Below, piece by piece: positions 20,591 through 32,200 of a stretch of 64,000 nt of DNA. The DNA is taken from the NCBI GenBank assembly GCA_032622095.1, contig CP136063.1, forward strand, positions 282,279,426-282,343,425, in the 5' to 3' direction. Made by a program: the position numbers and the translations under genes. The notes beneath the pieces are model-generated. The model saw only the letters and a list, made by a program, of their open reading frames with translations. It was not told where the DNA came from and did no database searches. The first letter of the stretch is position 1; the number at the start of each line of letters is the position of its first letter. Source of the stretch: Siphonodentalium dalli (lineage: Eukaryota; Mollusca; Scaphopoda; Gadilida; Siphonodentaliidae).

Positions 20591-20638
<48 letters not shown>

Positions 20639-21386
20639 GCACTGAACTGGTTCCGCAGCTACCTGTCAAATAGAAAGCAATCTGTACAGTACGAATGGCA
20701 ACTTTTCATGCCAAACAAATATAACCTGTGGCGTGCCACAGGGATTTATACTGGGCTCTCTTCTATTTCTTATATATATGAATTATCTTCCAAATGTGTG
20801 CAAAGAATGAAAGGTAATACTATTTGCTGATGATACAAATGCATTTTACTCAGATAAAGACATTATTAATGATTATGATGTTGTTAACAAAGAAATGGAG
20901 GCAATGAACAAATGGTTTCTAGCTAACAAATTATCTTTAAATCTTGATAAAACAAACTATATGCTTTTCACAAATACAGATCTTTGTAAGTCGTTAGATT
21001 TTCTACCGGAGCTAAAAATTTATGATAAACTGGTCCAAAGGGTTAAAAACACTAAATTCCTAGGAATTAATATTGAAGAAACTTTGTCATGGGATTTACA
21101 TGTGGATACAATTATCAATAAATTATCGCGAAACCTAGGAGTCATGCGTAAGGTTAGTGAGTTTGTACCAAAGGATACGATGAAATCACTTTATTTGATA
21201 CTTATTATCCCATATCTCACCTATTGTAATGCTATTTGGAGTGCAACAACAGTGAAAAATCTTCAAAAACTTGAAAGAAAAAAAAACAAAGCAATTGCAA
21301 CACTGTCATATGGAAATAAAAAAAATACCCAGGAAATATGCAAGAACCACAATTTATTGCTGCTTGAAGACATTTACTCTAGTAGC
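20265..21386 (+). pseudogene. Non-LTR (LINE) reverse transcriptase, broken by a G run and frameshifts
   Basis: Reverse transcriptase blocks appear in order across frames: SNYRPVAVLP (about 20299), QYGFRKNHST (about 20415), [15 protein letters not shown] (about 20510-20555), [15 protein letters not shown] (about 20640-20685), CGVPQG (about 20728), the catalytic FADDT (about 20826), then NKWFLANKLSLNLDKTNYM and TKFLGINIEETLSWDLHVD (20895-21100). They are typical of CR1/Jockey-like LINEs. Stops near 20337 and 20478, frame changes near 20350 and 20770, and a 45-base G run at 20592-20636 disrupt it. No endonuclease domain was found upstream, so the copy is also rearranged or internally deleted. 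Confidence 0.85.
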
Positions 21387-22097
21387 TAATGGTGGTTTTG
21401 TGTGCACTTTTATGTCCAGAGCAAAACTCTTCATGAATCCACTAATTGAAGGTACACGAACAATATTTGGTTGGTGACACATTTCCCATAGAGGGCGAAA
21501 TGGGTCAAATGGCCACGCCCCTTTTTGCGCGAAGTACTACCACCGGCCGTGACTATATCTCCAGAACAGTTGGACATAGGGGGTCGTGTGACCACTCAAA
21601 ATGTGCGGAATGGCCACATTATGGGGGGGGGGTCAGTAATACATTTTCATATCCAAAAGTCAATTGTTTTTAAGATAATTGCCAAAAACCAAACAAAATC
21701 CATTTTGAAGGGCCCGATTTTGGGGTTCAGCCCTTTTATCTCAAAGCTGAGCCCCCAATTAGAATTTTATTGACCTATATCCATCGGTGCCACATACAGG
21801 TATCATTTCTGATATTTTCTGTACCATTATCGGATGGGATTGACCCTGAAAATAAGGTTTTTGGATGGAATATATTGGTCGTAGAATGAAAAACAGACAT
21901 TTTCCCAATAACAAAGATGTTGAGGAAATCATCAATTATACGATATTTGATCAGTAACCTAAAACTCCTACAACAAGACAGTCAATGACTGTGGGGGACT
22001 CTGGAGACCACAATAGTTGGAACTTTTCATAATCACTTTAAAAGAAGTAGATCTAAACAGGATATGTGGCCAAATTACCAACTGTACATTACTGATC
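21387..22097. other. No gene recognised
   Basis: Includes G/C-rich islands near 21500-21640 with a 10-base G run (21623-21632). Otherwise nothing identifiable. Confidence 0.4.
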
Positions 22098-22215
22098 AAC
22101 CCCCCCCCCCCAACAAGTCCCCTCCCGACTAGGCTCAAGACTCCCAAGTCTTAGGTTGGAATTACACAATTGACATCTCAAACTTTCCCAATTGTTGGAA
22201 ATTTCCAATCTCACA
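22098..22215. repeat. Dispersed repeat shared with 42918-43030
   Basis: From CAACAAGTCCC(C/T)TCCCGACT through CTCCCAAGTCTTAGGTTG to GGAAATTTCCAATCTCACAA the two copies are nearly identical. The copy here follows a 12-base C run at 22100-22111. Confidence 0.65.
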
Positions 22216-22449
22216 AGCGCCTTTTTATATAATAGACCTGATGGTCCTTGTGAAGGAAGCATATTAAGAAGGAAACTGTCCTTCGCTTGGCCCCTATTTT
22301 TCCAGGTTTCCCCATTAAAAATATCTGTATTGCAGTCAAACAAGAACATTCCATGCTAAATAAGCCAACTAGTTCTTGGCTCTTCCATACATATTTTAAG
22401 AATTACTATGTTGTGAAATAGTTATGTCTCTGGCAATGCCCTTATTCGA

Positions 22450-22790
22450 CTTTGTAATGCCATTTTCACAAATCTGTCACCCAAGGTAATAGATTGATGT
22501 TGTAATTGGGAATTAATGACCTCTAGCAGATCTCCACGAAATGTTTGTAAAATGTCAGACTTCACTTGCAATGTTTAATATTTTTTGGAGTTATGTCCCT
22601 GCCCACATTTGACCCAGTGTCCTCATTTGAACAAATCTGAACGTGAGTCACCTAGGCAATATCCACACCAAATATGAACCCATACGGTCTTATGGTTCCA
22701 GAGGAGAAGTTTAAATTGTTGACGGACGGACGAGGAGTGATGACTATAGCTCCACCGGAGACTTCGTCTCAGGTGAGCCAAAAACTACTG
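22450..22790. repeat. Dispersed repeat ending CTCAGGTGAGC, copy 1
   Basis: Carries ATCCACACCAAATATGAACC, TTGACGGACGGACGAGG and GCTCCACCGGAGACTTCGTC, ending TCTCAGGTGAGCCAAAA. Related copies are at 23590-24145 and 50690-51075. No ORF. The tail resembles interspersed repeats common in bivalve genomes. Confidence 0.6.
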
Positions 22791-23280
22791 AAATTTTTGA
22801 ACGACTCCCCCCACCCTTTGGATCCCAGAATGCAACAGAATTCAAACTTTTTAATGGAAGGGGAAGAACTCCATCTTTAATATATAGAGTTATTCCCCCT
22901 GCATTGAAAATAATTTTGCTTTTTACTGCAATCTAGATGACAAAACTCTTTGGCAACTCAATAAACACAACATGTCCACAGTTTATTATACTGGAAAAGT
23001 TGATAATACAATGTTTTGGAGCTTCCTCTTTCAAATGGTATATAATATGGCATATATTTTATATAATGTAATCTGGGGGGTTAAACAATTAAGTAGTTTA
23101 CTATTTTATATTCATTTGAGTCTAAATAATTAATTTTGAGAAAACAAATTACATCTCATTTAACAAATCTGCTAATTCCACCCCCTCAACCCATGGGGAC
23201 ATCCCTGCAAGAATAGGACATCTGTGATTTATTTGGATGCTTGTCTACATTTGCCTAACAATATTTCCTTAACCTTGAGA

Positions 23281-23347
23281 GCCAGTGCATTCTCTTAGGT
23301 GAGGCTACCTATGGGACACTCACATATATATAAGACAATGCACTGGC
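23281..23347. repeat. Diverged hairpin module
   Basis: GCCAGTGCATTCTCTTAGG ... ATAAGACAATGCACTGGC: same outline as the 69-bp hairpin of MITE A but with G for A in GCC(A/G)TGC and a CTACCTATGGG centre. Flanking TTAACC at 23272 hints at a TTAA element. Confidence 0.6.
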
Positions 23348-23589
23348 ATGATACTAGTACCTTGTTATAAAATAATAAATATTGGACAAATATTAAAACT
23401 AGGAGCTCATTTCTCTTGATCAATGGTCTATTATTTTATATTCATTTTATTTTAGTATATGTAATTGGTTTTGGAAAAAAAATTACATCTCAATGAACAA
23501 ATCTGAGAAATTTGCCCCCTCCCCAAACATATGTGGGGACATCCCTGCGAGAATAGGACATGTCTGGCAAGGGCAAGGATTTAAAACAA

Positions 23590-24145
23590 GGATTTAAATA
23601 TTTTTTTTTTAAAGAGTTATGTCCCTGGGCCCTGCCCCTATTTGACCCAGTGACCCCATTTGAACAAATCTGAACCCCAGTCACACAAGGACTCTCCATA
23701 CCAAATGTAAGCTAAATCGGTCAAATGGTTCAAAAGAAAAAGTCATTCTAAGAATTACTATGGAGGAATAGAGTTATGGCCCTGGTTTCTCAACTAATCA
23801 ACCTGGTGACCTCATTTTAACAAATCTGAATTTGAGTCAACTAGGGAACATCCACACCAAATATGAATCCATACGGCCTTATAGTTCAGTAAAAGAAGTC
23901 GTTCTAAGAATTACTATGGAGGAATAGAGTTATGGCCCTGCTTTCACAACTATTTCACCCAGTGACCTCATTTGAACAAATCTGAATGTGATTCAACTAG
24001 GGAACATCCACACCAAATATGAACCAATTCGGTATGATGGTTTCAGAGGAGAAGATGTTTAAAAAATTGTTGACGGACGGATGGACAACGGACGAGGAGT
24101 GATGACTATAGCTCCACCGGAGACTTCGTCTCAGGTGAGCTAAAA
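23590..24145. repeat. Dispersed repeat ending CTCAGGTGAGC, copy 2 with internal tandem units
   Basis: The phrase AGAATTACTATGGAGGAATA and the ATCCACACCAAATATGAA block each occur twice about 150 bases apart, followed by TTGACGGACGGATGG and the GGTGAGCTAAAA tail. It belongs to the same family as 22450-22790. Confidence 0.6.
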
Positions 24146-25409
24146 AGGTTACCTGGTGATATAATTTGAATGTAGTTCATCTTTTGTTATCTAGATTTCA
24201 TGGCCTTTGATGTGAGATGGCTGCCAAAATGGTTATAAATGGAATGACATATATCACATTAGCAATATACTTGTAAATGAGTTCAATGTGTTATTTTCTT
24301 TAAACTTATGGGAGAATAGGGTGTTTTTATGGTATTCTAATGTTGAATTGATATCAGTCCCACATCAATTTTGATTGGCTGCATCACCATTTTGTATAAA
24401 GGTTCTACAATTTCCCTAACACGTACATTATTTTAGAACAAATAATGGCTAGCCTGGCATGATTGCCTATATTTATATCCTGATAAATGTACACGTAGAT
24501 GTATATTTGCCCTAAATTGTTTCTTGTTCAAATTTGGGAGTTTGTAAGAAAATAAGTCATAAGAAAGATGCAGTTGCAGTAATATTAAAATATATTGTCC
24601 TGTTCAAAACTAACAAATACATGTCAAGTTATAATAAATCCACACATTAAAAATATAGGGCTTCCATAAATACAGAATATTTTCCAACTTGACAATCGTT
24701 CCTTGTGTTCAACTGAGTGAGTTCATGTGAGGTTCATGGAAATTTATTTGGCAAGCTTGATTCTAAAGTGTCGAGCTTTATGGGCTTGAAATTCCAAATG
24801 CAATCCTGTTGCGTTGTGAGCTCAGAGTGAGTTAGAAGAAAAATACAAGCATCAGTTGATATGCAGATATAAATACATACAAATCTACATTCTGCAGGTA
24901 GCCATGCTATCCAATCCTCCCTCATGTTTCAACTTATCAAGGAAAAATGATCACATTACCAATGACTATGATAGTCAGATGTTTTTGTAGATTTTGTAGA
25001 TTTGTGTATGTTGTAGATTTTGCAGATTTCTCGATGTTGTAATGCAATAATATAGATCTCCATTATAGTTGCACAAATTTATTTTTCATTTCGTCCCTTT
25101 AAATTTACTTTTATTTTTTATGTATGTATATGTGCCACTCAATAAATGTCAGTAAAAGTACTGTAAACCGTTTTGTTTGATGTTATAGGCACAGGAGATA
25201 TATATATATATACTTTACATGTCAAATATTGTGAACCCTGCAGGTATGTGTATGTGTGTCAGTCGCCTTATGTGTGTGATGTACATGCAGTAACTACATG
25301 TATATTCTAGTGAAATTTATGGTCTGCACTCTGCAGTATTTCAAAAACATGCTATGGCCATGCCTACATATACTTATGTATGGCAAGCCGTTTTCACATT
25401 TTTGATTGA
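24146..25409. other. No gene recognised; short T/G-rich tandem and TA run
   Basis: AT-rich. A small tandem of TTGTAGATTTTG-type units lies at about 24982-25034 and a TA-dinucleotide run at about 25199-25211. No ORF with recognisable content. Confidence 0.4.
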
Positions 25410-25627
25410 TTTGAACTTAAGTCCAATTATTTGGACTTAAGTCCAATTATTTGGACTTAAGTTCAAATAATTGGACTTAAGTTCAAATAATTGGACTTAA
25501 GTCCAAATAATTTGACTTAAGTCCAAATAATTGGGGGACTTAAGTCCAAATGAATTGGACTTAAGTCAAATTAGCGAATTGATTTGGACTTAAGTCCAAT
25601 TCATTTGGACTTAAGTCCAATTCATCT
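25410..25627. repeat. Palindromic tandem array centred on CTTAAG
   Basis: About ten units of the self-complementary TTGGACTTAAGTCCAA with AAT/ATT spacers. Some units have one half changed to TTCAAA. Each unit can fold on itself and neighbours can pair with each other. It has the same CTTAAG core as the unrelated array at 13877-14331. Confidence 0.8.
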
Positions 25628-25639
25628 GGTTTGAAACGA

Positions 25640-26100
25640 TAGTCCCCTTCTTTGTAATGGTATATTCCTGCAAGTTTTGATTGACAGTCAAACTCCGTAC
25701 TAACCAGGGCATTCCTGACTCCAAGACTAACTCCGTACGTCCCCTTTGCCACGTGGCTTGTTTTCGGCATGCCGAGATTGAAAATGTTTCGAATCCGAAT
25801 TGGCATCTTAATAAATGCTAACTGCATGCATGAATGAAGTAAAATTAATTCACGACTTGATTCAATTGTTATTTGACAGCATGTAGTGTAGGCTACACGC
25901 AGTTTCGTTTATTGCATTTACTAAGTGTCTTATTTGTATAATTTGCTCGGTTTTCAAACTCAATGTAATAAGGGTGTACTCGAAAGTCGAATTATGCCAA
26001 AACAATAGATTAGAGTGACTCCCCTTCTATTGCTATTGTAATGACTGCGTGAAGCACAGCCTCGGTTAACTTTGTCAATCTATTCTACAGAGACTTCTTT
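25640..26100. repeat. Diverged partial duplicate of the 28880-29950 region (lost exon 1)
   Basis: Shared landmarks in the same order are TGGTAT(A/C)..CCTGCAAG, CCCTTTGCCA, TTCGAATCCG, ATTGGCATCTTAA followed by CTAACT, ATTCACGA(C/T)TTG, GGGTGTACTCGA and AGAGTGACTCCCC. In the other copy these flank and include exon 1 of the HECT-like gene. Here nearly all of the exon between TTCGAATCCG and ATTGGCATC is absent. Confidence 0.55.
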
Positions 26101-26345
26101 GCATCAATTAGCTTGGTCAGAAGGAAATTGCAAAAATAATTTACATTATATATTGCTCAGACGCAGTGTTAACATACGCTTTATATATAAACAAATTAGC
26201 AGCCATAATTCCATTAGTGCATGCAGCCTCGATCGAGTGTGGACCCTGTACATAAGTTGTAACTTTTTTATCAGGTTAAATTTATAAAGAGCAAGGGGTG
26301 GTATTTTATCTACCTGGTCGGACTCTGGTAACATTATTATCGGTA

Positions 26346-27160
26346 TACGGACATTTCCCCACCCGGACAATTACCCACCGGACATTTACCCACCATACTA
26401 ATGAAATGCAGACATCAAAGAATGCTTTGACTGATCAGTGAAGCATGTTCAGTGAGGCCACCTCAAACGATGTCAACTCAGTCGATGTAATGTTTTGACA
26501 GACACGAAAGCGAGTTTTGACAAACATGAAAGAGTGCTTTGACGATAGTTTGGGAAATCAACGCAGTTGAAACAATGTTGTGACAATTATGAAGAACAGA
26601 AATAAAGAGCGTTCAACATTAATTATCCAATAATATGTGTGCAAATTTCCATAAAGAGCATTTAATTTGATATTTTTTCTGAAGAACAGATATAAAGAGC
26701 GTTCATAATTAATTATCCAATAACATGTCTTCATCGTTAATTTCCATTTTATAAAGATAATTTAATTTGAAGAAGAGAAATAAAATATCGATTAACACGT
26801 TCATTGGTAAATACTCACATAATGAATGTGTCAATATATAGTGAATAATGGTAATATTTTTGTTCTTTAGGTAAAAACAGTTATCAGCAGCACGCATCAT
26901 TGCCATGACAGCGACCAGACAGTTATTGATGCCACGAAAGCCGATGTTGACATCAAAGAATCAGTTGTCTGCAACCGACGAGAGGCTTTCCAAATAGAGA
27001 AATACAAGTTAGCAGAGTATCCACCATTGCTGTTCCATGTATATAATTTCGTTCACTGAAATAAATCTGATTTTACCTCATACCCATAGTAATAGTCAAT
27101 ATACCACATACCCACAGTAACAGTCAAAGGTGGGTAAATATCCGGTGGGGAAATGTACGA
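26346..27160. mobile_element. Inverted-repeat element with ACATTTCCCCACC ends
   Basis: The left end (ACATTTCCCCACCCGGAC, then ATTACCCACC) and right end (reverse complement ACATTTCCCCACCGGAT, then ATTTACCCACC) form terminal inverted repeats. The interior holds a tandem duplication of about 93 bp (26589-26780: GAAGAACAGA.ATAAAGAGCG, ATTAATTATCCAATAA). No ORF and no clear target duplication. Confidence 0.5.
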
Positions 27161-28437
27161 TTTGACGACCAACTAGCAGTCAAATTTGCCAACTAAAACA
27201 TTAAAATTAGACAAAATTACATGTAGAAATTTTACAATTCCTACCAAATTCTACCTGGTCTGAAATTTCCAAAATTTCTATTTTTTACCTCCGAATTTCC
27301 AAATGTTGAACATTGAGGCAAAAATTGTGGGGGGGGGGGGGGGGGTCACAACCCAACATACCCCTGTAGCGTTGTCCCTGCCCACACTACCCCGCCCACC
27401 ACCCCACACACACATTCAAAACGTCCATGTATGCAGACATTCAGTTATACCAAATCAGGTATCATACTAAATGAATCGAGAATTTCAATGTTGGCCCGGC
27501 GATGTACATATACCGAATAACTTATAGATGTCCTGCATTAATTTTGCTTAAGTCTGTAACCATTCTTAGCCCATAGTTTAATCATTGCCAGGATGCATGG
27601 CATCCACGGCCTCCATGGATATGTGATACCTGTATCAGATAACACACGCTATCGGCAAAATAGCTTTCTTTTTGCTGCGAACAACCCAACTCAACAGACG
27701 TGTTCCATTAGAGGCGAGTACAGGCATGCACTATTTAGACGGATTGTGTATATAAACAAATACGTTTGTTTTCGCATGTTCTGTCTAAACTAAGGCAACA
27801 TGGCTAATGGTAGATTAGCCATGCATGCATTCATTCTTTCATCAATTCGCAGCGTGATCGACACATGTCAAAATTTATTCTGAATACCACATCATTCATG
27901 AAATTGTAACAAAGATTACATTAAAGGCACATGAGGCCTTAGTTGTCGAAAATATTCATATTTGTTCCAATCACCGTAAACAGAAAAACAGTTTCGTTCA
28001 TATATACCATGACCATCGCGTAAACAGCATGTTATCATAAAGATTTACTATATTTTACCTAAGCAAGAGCCTGATTGTGTTACAGAAGACAGCACAATGC
28101 TGCTGGCTAATCACACACAAATGGCATAAACGCTCTTTAATCGTTCCATATAAGGAATTCACCAACAAAGAACGCTCTTTATGTTTACCATCATAATATA
28201 AACAAACACCAGAAAAGTAACTTTTTATGCTTTTGTTTACATAACAATGGTCAAAGATATGACAATAACATACTGTTTATGCGATATTTCTTATTTGAAT
28301 ACGGACAAAGTCTGTCTACATTTCTGTTTGTGGTGGGTTTTGACGGGTGGAAATATTTTCACAGGATACCCACCGCCAAGGCCAACCGTACCTTTAATGT
28401 GCGCATTAAATTTAGACATAGCTTGCCTCGATCACTT
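27161..28437. other. No gene recognised; contains a 17-base G run
   Basis: G run at 27329-27345 followed by a C/A-rich stretch; otherwise AT-rich without a supported exon. Confidence 0.4.
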
Positions 28438-28439
28438 AT

Positions 28440-28860
28440 TAACTTAAAATATGTTATTATACAGAGACGTCGGAATAAGGTTATTCTATCGCGTGAAAAT
28501 GTGGTTTTGTGACAGTTATTTCACCCTTAGCCAGATCACAAATAAAAGGCCGTACATTACAATTAAATATTTTGCTAAACAGACTATTATATATCGCGTA
28601 AAATGTTATGATTTCACCCTTGGCTATGTCACATATAAATTCATTGTACAATATATCCATGATGTAATCCCGTTTTGAAGTTTTAATCGCGTAAAATTGT
28701 GATCATGGAAGGGTGATATCACCCTTTGCCAGTATCACATATGAATTCATTGTACAATATATCCATGATGTAGGCCTAATCCCGTTTTGAAGTTTTATCG
28801 CGTACATAGTGGTCATGGAAGTGTGGTATTTGATGTGTATTTAAGATGCTACCCCTTTTG
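28440..28860. repeat. Degenerate tandem repeat, unit about 105-125 bp
   Basis: Units begin TATCGCGTG/TATCGCGTAAAAT at about 28488, 28592, 28687 and 28797. Each has TTTCACCCTT-GCCA and ATCACATAT; the last two share CATTGTACAATATATCCATG. It lies just upstream of exon 1 of the HECT-like gene, where it may overlap the promoter. Confidence 0.6.
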
Positions 28861-28977
28861 ATGTGTATTTAAGTTGCTATCCCTTCATTATAATGGTATC
28901 CCTGCAAGTCTTTGTCACCCATCTCCATACAGTTGCGGCCCCTTTGCCAAATTGCTCCGGTTTGTTTTAGGAAAATA

Positions 28978-29218
28978 ATGGCTTCGAATCCGGCTGATGT
29001 AGCGGCTAGAACCCTTGCATCAATTGAAATGGCGCGACAGGAAAATGCCGAGGATAGTGATGCTATGTTCGACACGACACAAAGCCAAAGGATTTCAGCT
29101 AGCGTCTTAAAGCGTTTCAAGCGGAGGAAACGCCGAACCCGAAGAGATCAACAAGGTACCACACGTGGCACAATTGAGTCTGAAGCCAGACGTGTCAGTG
29201 CAGGCGGCAGAATTAGAG
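28978..29218 (+). CDS. HECT-like gene exon 1 (start codon, basic N-terminus)
   Basis: The ATG at 28978 lies in AAAATAATGG, an acceptable start context. 80 codons plus one base are open to the donor GAG|GTATGA. Features are an Ala-rich start (MASNPADVAARTLA), a short acidic patch, then RFKRRKRRTRRD, a strong nuclear-localisation-like cluster at residues 46-57. The split Gly codon is completed by exon 2. Confidence 0.65.
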
Positions 29219-32200
29219 GTATGAATAATATGATCATTGGCATCTTAACATACACTAACTACATCGAAGTAACATTCATTCACGATTTGTTTTACTTATT
29301 CTGAAAATACACTATGCAGTTTCGTTTCTAAAATTTTCGCGCGTGCTAAACTCAAAGGTCGCGTGTCAAACTCAAGGAATCACGGAACTAAATGGTTTCC
29401 CATAGGCGACAGTGTTAATGTTTCGGCCAAATTCACTGAATTGAAGCTTGCAGGCCATATCAGTGATGTTTACCCGGCTAGATTGACACCAGTTGATCAC
29501 GAAAATGGTAGAAAAATCATAGGTCATGTGTTTACTTTTTAAAATAAATCCCCAAGTGTACGACAGGGCTATCCCACAGCCAAATTTGATCTGGACAAAT
29601 CCAGAACTACAGCAGCTAGTTAAATAAATTTCCCGCTCACAAAAATCCATTCCCCCATTCATTCACCAGTTTAAATTATTTAGATATGATGTACAAATCA
29701 AATAAACGCGATGTCATCCTTTAATAACGTGTCGCATGTATCAGGTGAAGGTCATTCTTCAGTTACCTTCATCTTTAGCATTCCACGGTGTACTCGTTCC
29801 CCGACTCTAGAACACATTTAGCTCCCTGATTCCTCAAAGGCAATAGGGGTGTACTCGATCGTTGAAGTTTGTCAAAATAACAACAAAATAAATTTAATAG
29901 AGTGACTCCCCATATATTGCTTTATTTTCTACTGAGAGTGAGACTACTTTTGATCGATAAGTATCACAACGGATTAATAGAGGACTTTTTTACAGTCTGA
30001 GGAAATAATTCTGACTAAATATTGATATAATCACAACCGTGTTCTAGAGATGGGCGGTTAACCGTGGAATCAGTTCGGTTTCGGTTGTCGGGAAAAACCG
30101 GAAATGACAACCGTGGTAAGTTGGGAAAACCCGTAGTTTCGGTTGTCACAACTTCCTGTAATCATGGCAGAGCACGACGAACAAACGAGTCCTGTGTGGA
30201 AATATTTTTCAAAGAAAGATAAGAAATCTAACTGTGCCGCCTGTAATATATGCAGAAAGGAGTTCGCATGGTGAAATCGCGCGACGAATTATTTACGTTG
30301 CTTCCGTGTACACCTATTTTCGCCGTAGTAAACACAACACAAGTCAGTTTATTTCTCATGTTCTTTTAATCATTAAGGCCGTACAAATACTCTGAAGGTG
30401 AATTTGATAACGAGGATACGATATCAAAAGGTATCAATGATTGTTACCCGCAGTCCCTATTAGTTTTTATCACTGTTTGGATGTTAAATCGTCAAATATA
30501 TTTGTGCGCCGTTGATTAAAAATGTTATGCCGGAATCGGAGCCGGAATGAATTATACCGTTTGTCGGTAAACTGTTGAGAAATAGCACTCATTCAGGTGA
30601 CTTGTATTGCCTATTGGATGCATGTATAGTGTGTACAGTATTATGTTCCCTAAATATGGTAATAGGCATATAGCCAGATAATGTGATTGAGAGATTCTAG
30701 TCATGTTTTATTTTCATTTTGTTGTTTATTTCAAATTTTATTTTTCAAATCATAACTATACACATATCTAGTCACACACATTAGTTTTATGCCAATATAA
30801 ATGATCATTATATTATTTCACACTTATGATCATATGATGCTGAATTGCAGTCATACACAATACACAGACTCACTTGCATTCTAGCACTGCCACTCGACAT
30901 GGACATTAACAATATACATGTAATAGTAACAATATGATACATAATTTACAATTATAAAAGGACATGTACCTCACAAGTTATGGTGATAAAATTGGTGTGT
31001 TTTCTTTGTAATATGATGAAGCATAATTAGATTTTGTTCGCATTAGTCATTTTTATTAATAAAAACCGAAACCGAGACTCAACTCTTTTTCCACAACCGA
31101 AACCGAAACCGAGGCAAATTTTCACAACCGCCCATCTCTACCGTGTTCAAGTGTCCATGTCATCCTGAAGCTATTCGGAAAGATGTACATTACTTTTGAC
31201 AGGAACAAGTCCTTGTCGTGTGGTAGAATCATACAAAACGCCAAATTATGGATTTAAATAATTGTTGTCGATAATTTTATGAGTATCAACAAATCGGTGT
31301 AATTTCTTGTGAAAGTACCTATTGTCGCGGTTGAAGCACCCACTGGTGCAGATATTTTGCAAACGTCCAAAGTGTTTTCCTGATTTAAAAGTCTTTTTGT
31401 TTCTCTTCCAATGCAATGTGCAATGTTTCTCTTTCCGGGTAACTTTTCAACAAAAACAAGAAGTAGAAGAAGATATTGATTAATAAATTAATAAAACATT
31501 GATTTTTCAACTGTCATTATCGTTATTAGTCTGTTGATTGACTTAGGCCTAAAAAAAAATACATTTGTTTCCGCTAACGAGCTGAAAAAAATTAGGGTAG
31601 GTAGGTAGGCTTAACTTTTTTTTTTTTGTTAACTTTTTTTTTTTCAGTATCTTTAAAAATAACTGTATAATACTTGTCAATAACCCAAACTATGCACTTC
31701 TTAGCCCCAATCAGGTTAACCCAAATGACAGAGGAACTAAAAACTCCAATTCAATCTTACATATGCTTCAATATTTACATATATACTAGTCTATATACTA
31801 ATATAGTCTTTGATAATCCTAATATTTCCCATATGGTCTGGCGACAACTGGAGTCAGTCCAGCACCACTGCACTGTCACATATTGGAGTGACCGTCTTGT
31901 ACCGATCTCTTAATGATGGCTTCACAACCCCACCTTCTCCTCCGCATTCGGTGAAGGATCTAGGTTTTTTTGGGGACACCTGTTTTTGGGCAATGATATG
32001 CCAAAGACATAACCTGAAGGCCTGAGCGGAGGAAGGTTTGGGAGGGGTGACCCCCTGCTGATGGTGGGGGTCCTCCCCCTGGAAATTTTTTGAAAATCCA
32101 TTGCATTTAGAGCTAATCTAGGGCACTTTGAGTCAGTATTTTGAATTTTACTGAGAGGTCAATTTGATCAAGTTTCTCAAACTTTGGAAATTTTTATATA

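Noticed and set aside
29372-29662. 96-codon minus-strand ORF in intron 1
   Set aside because: No recognisable motif and it sits just inside an intron supported by exon phase.
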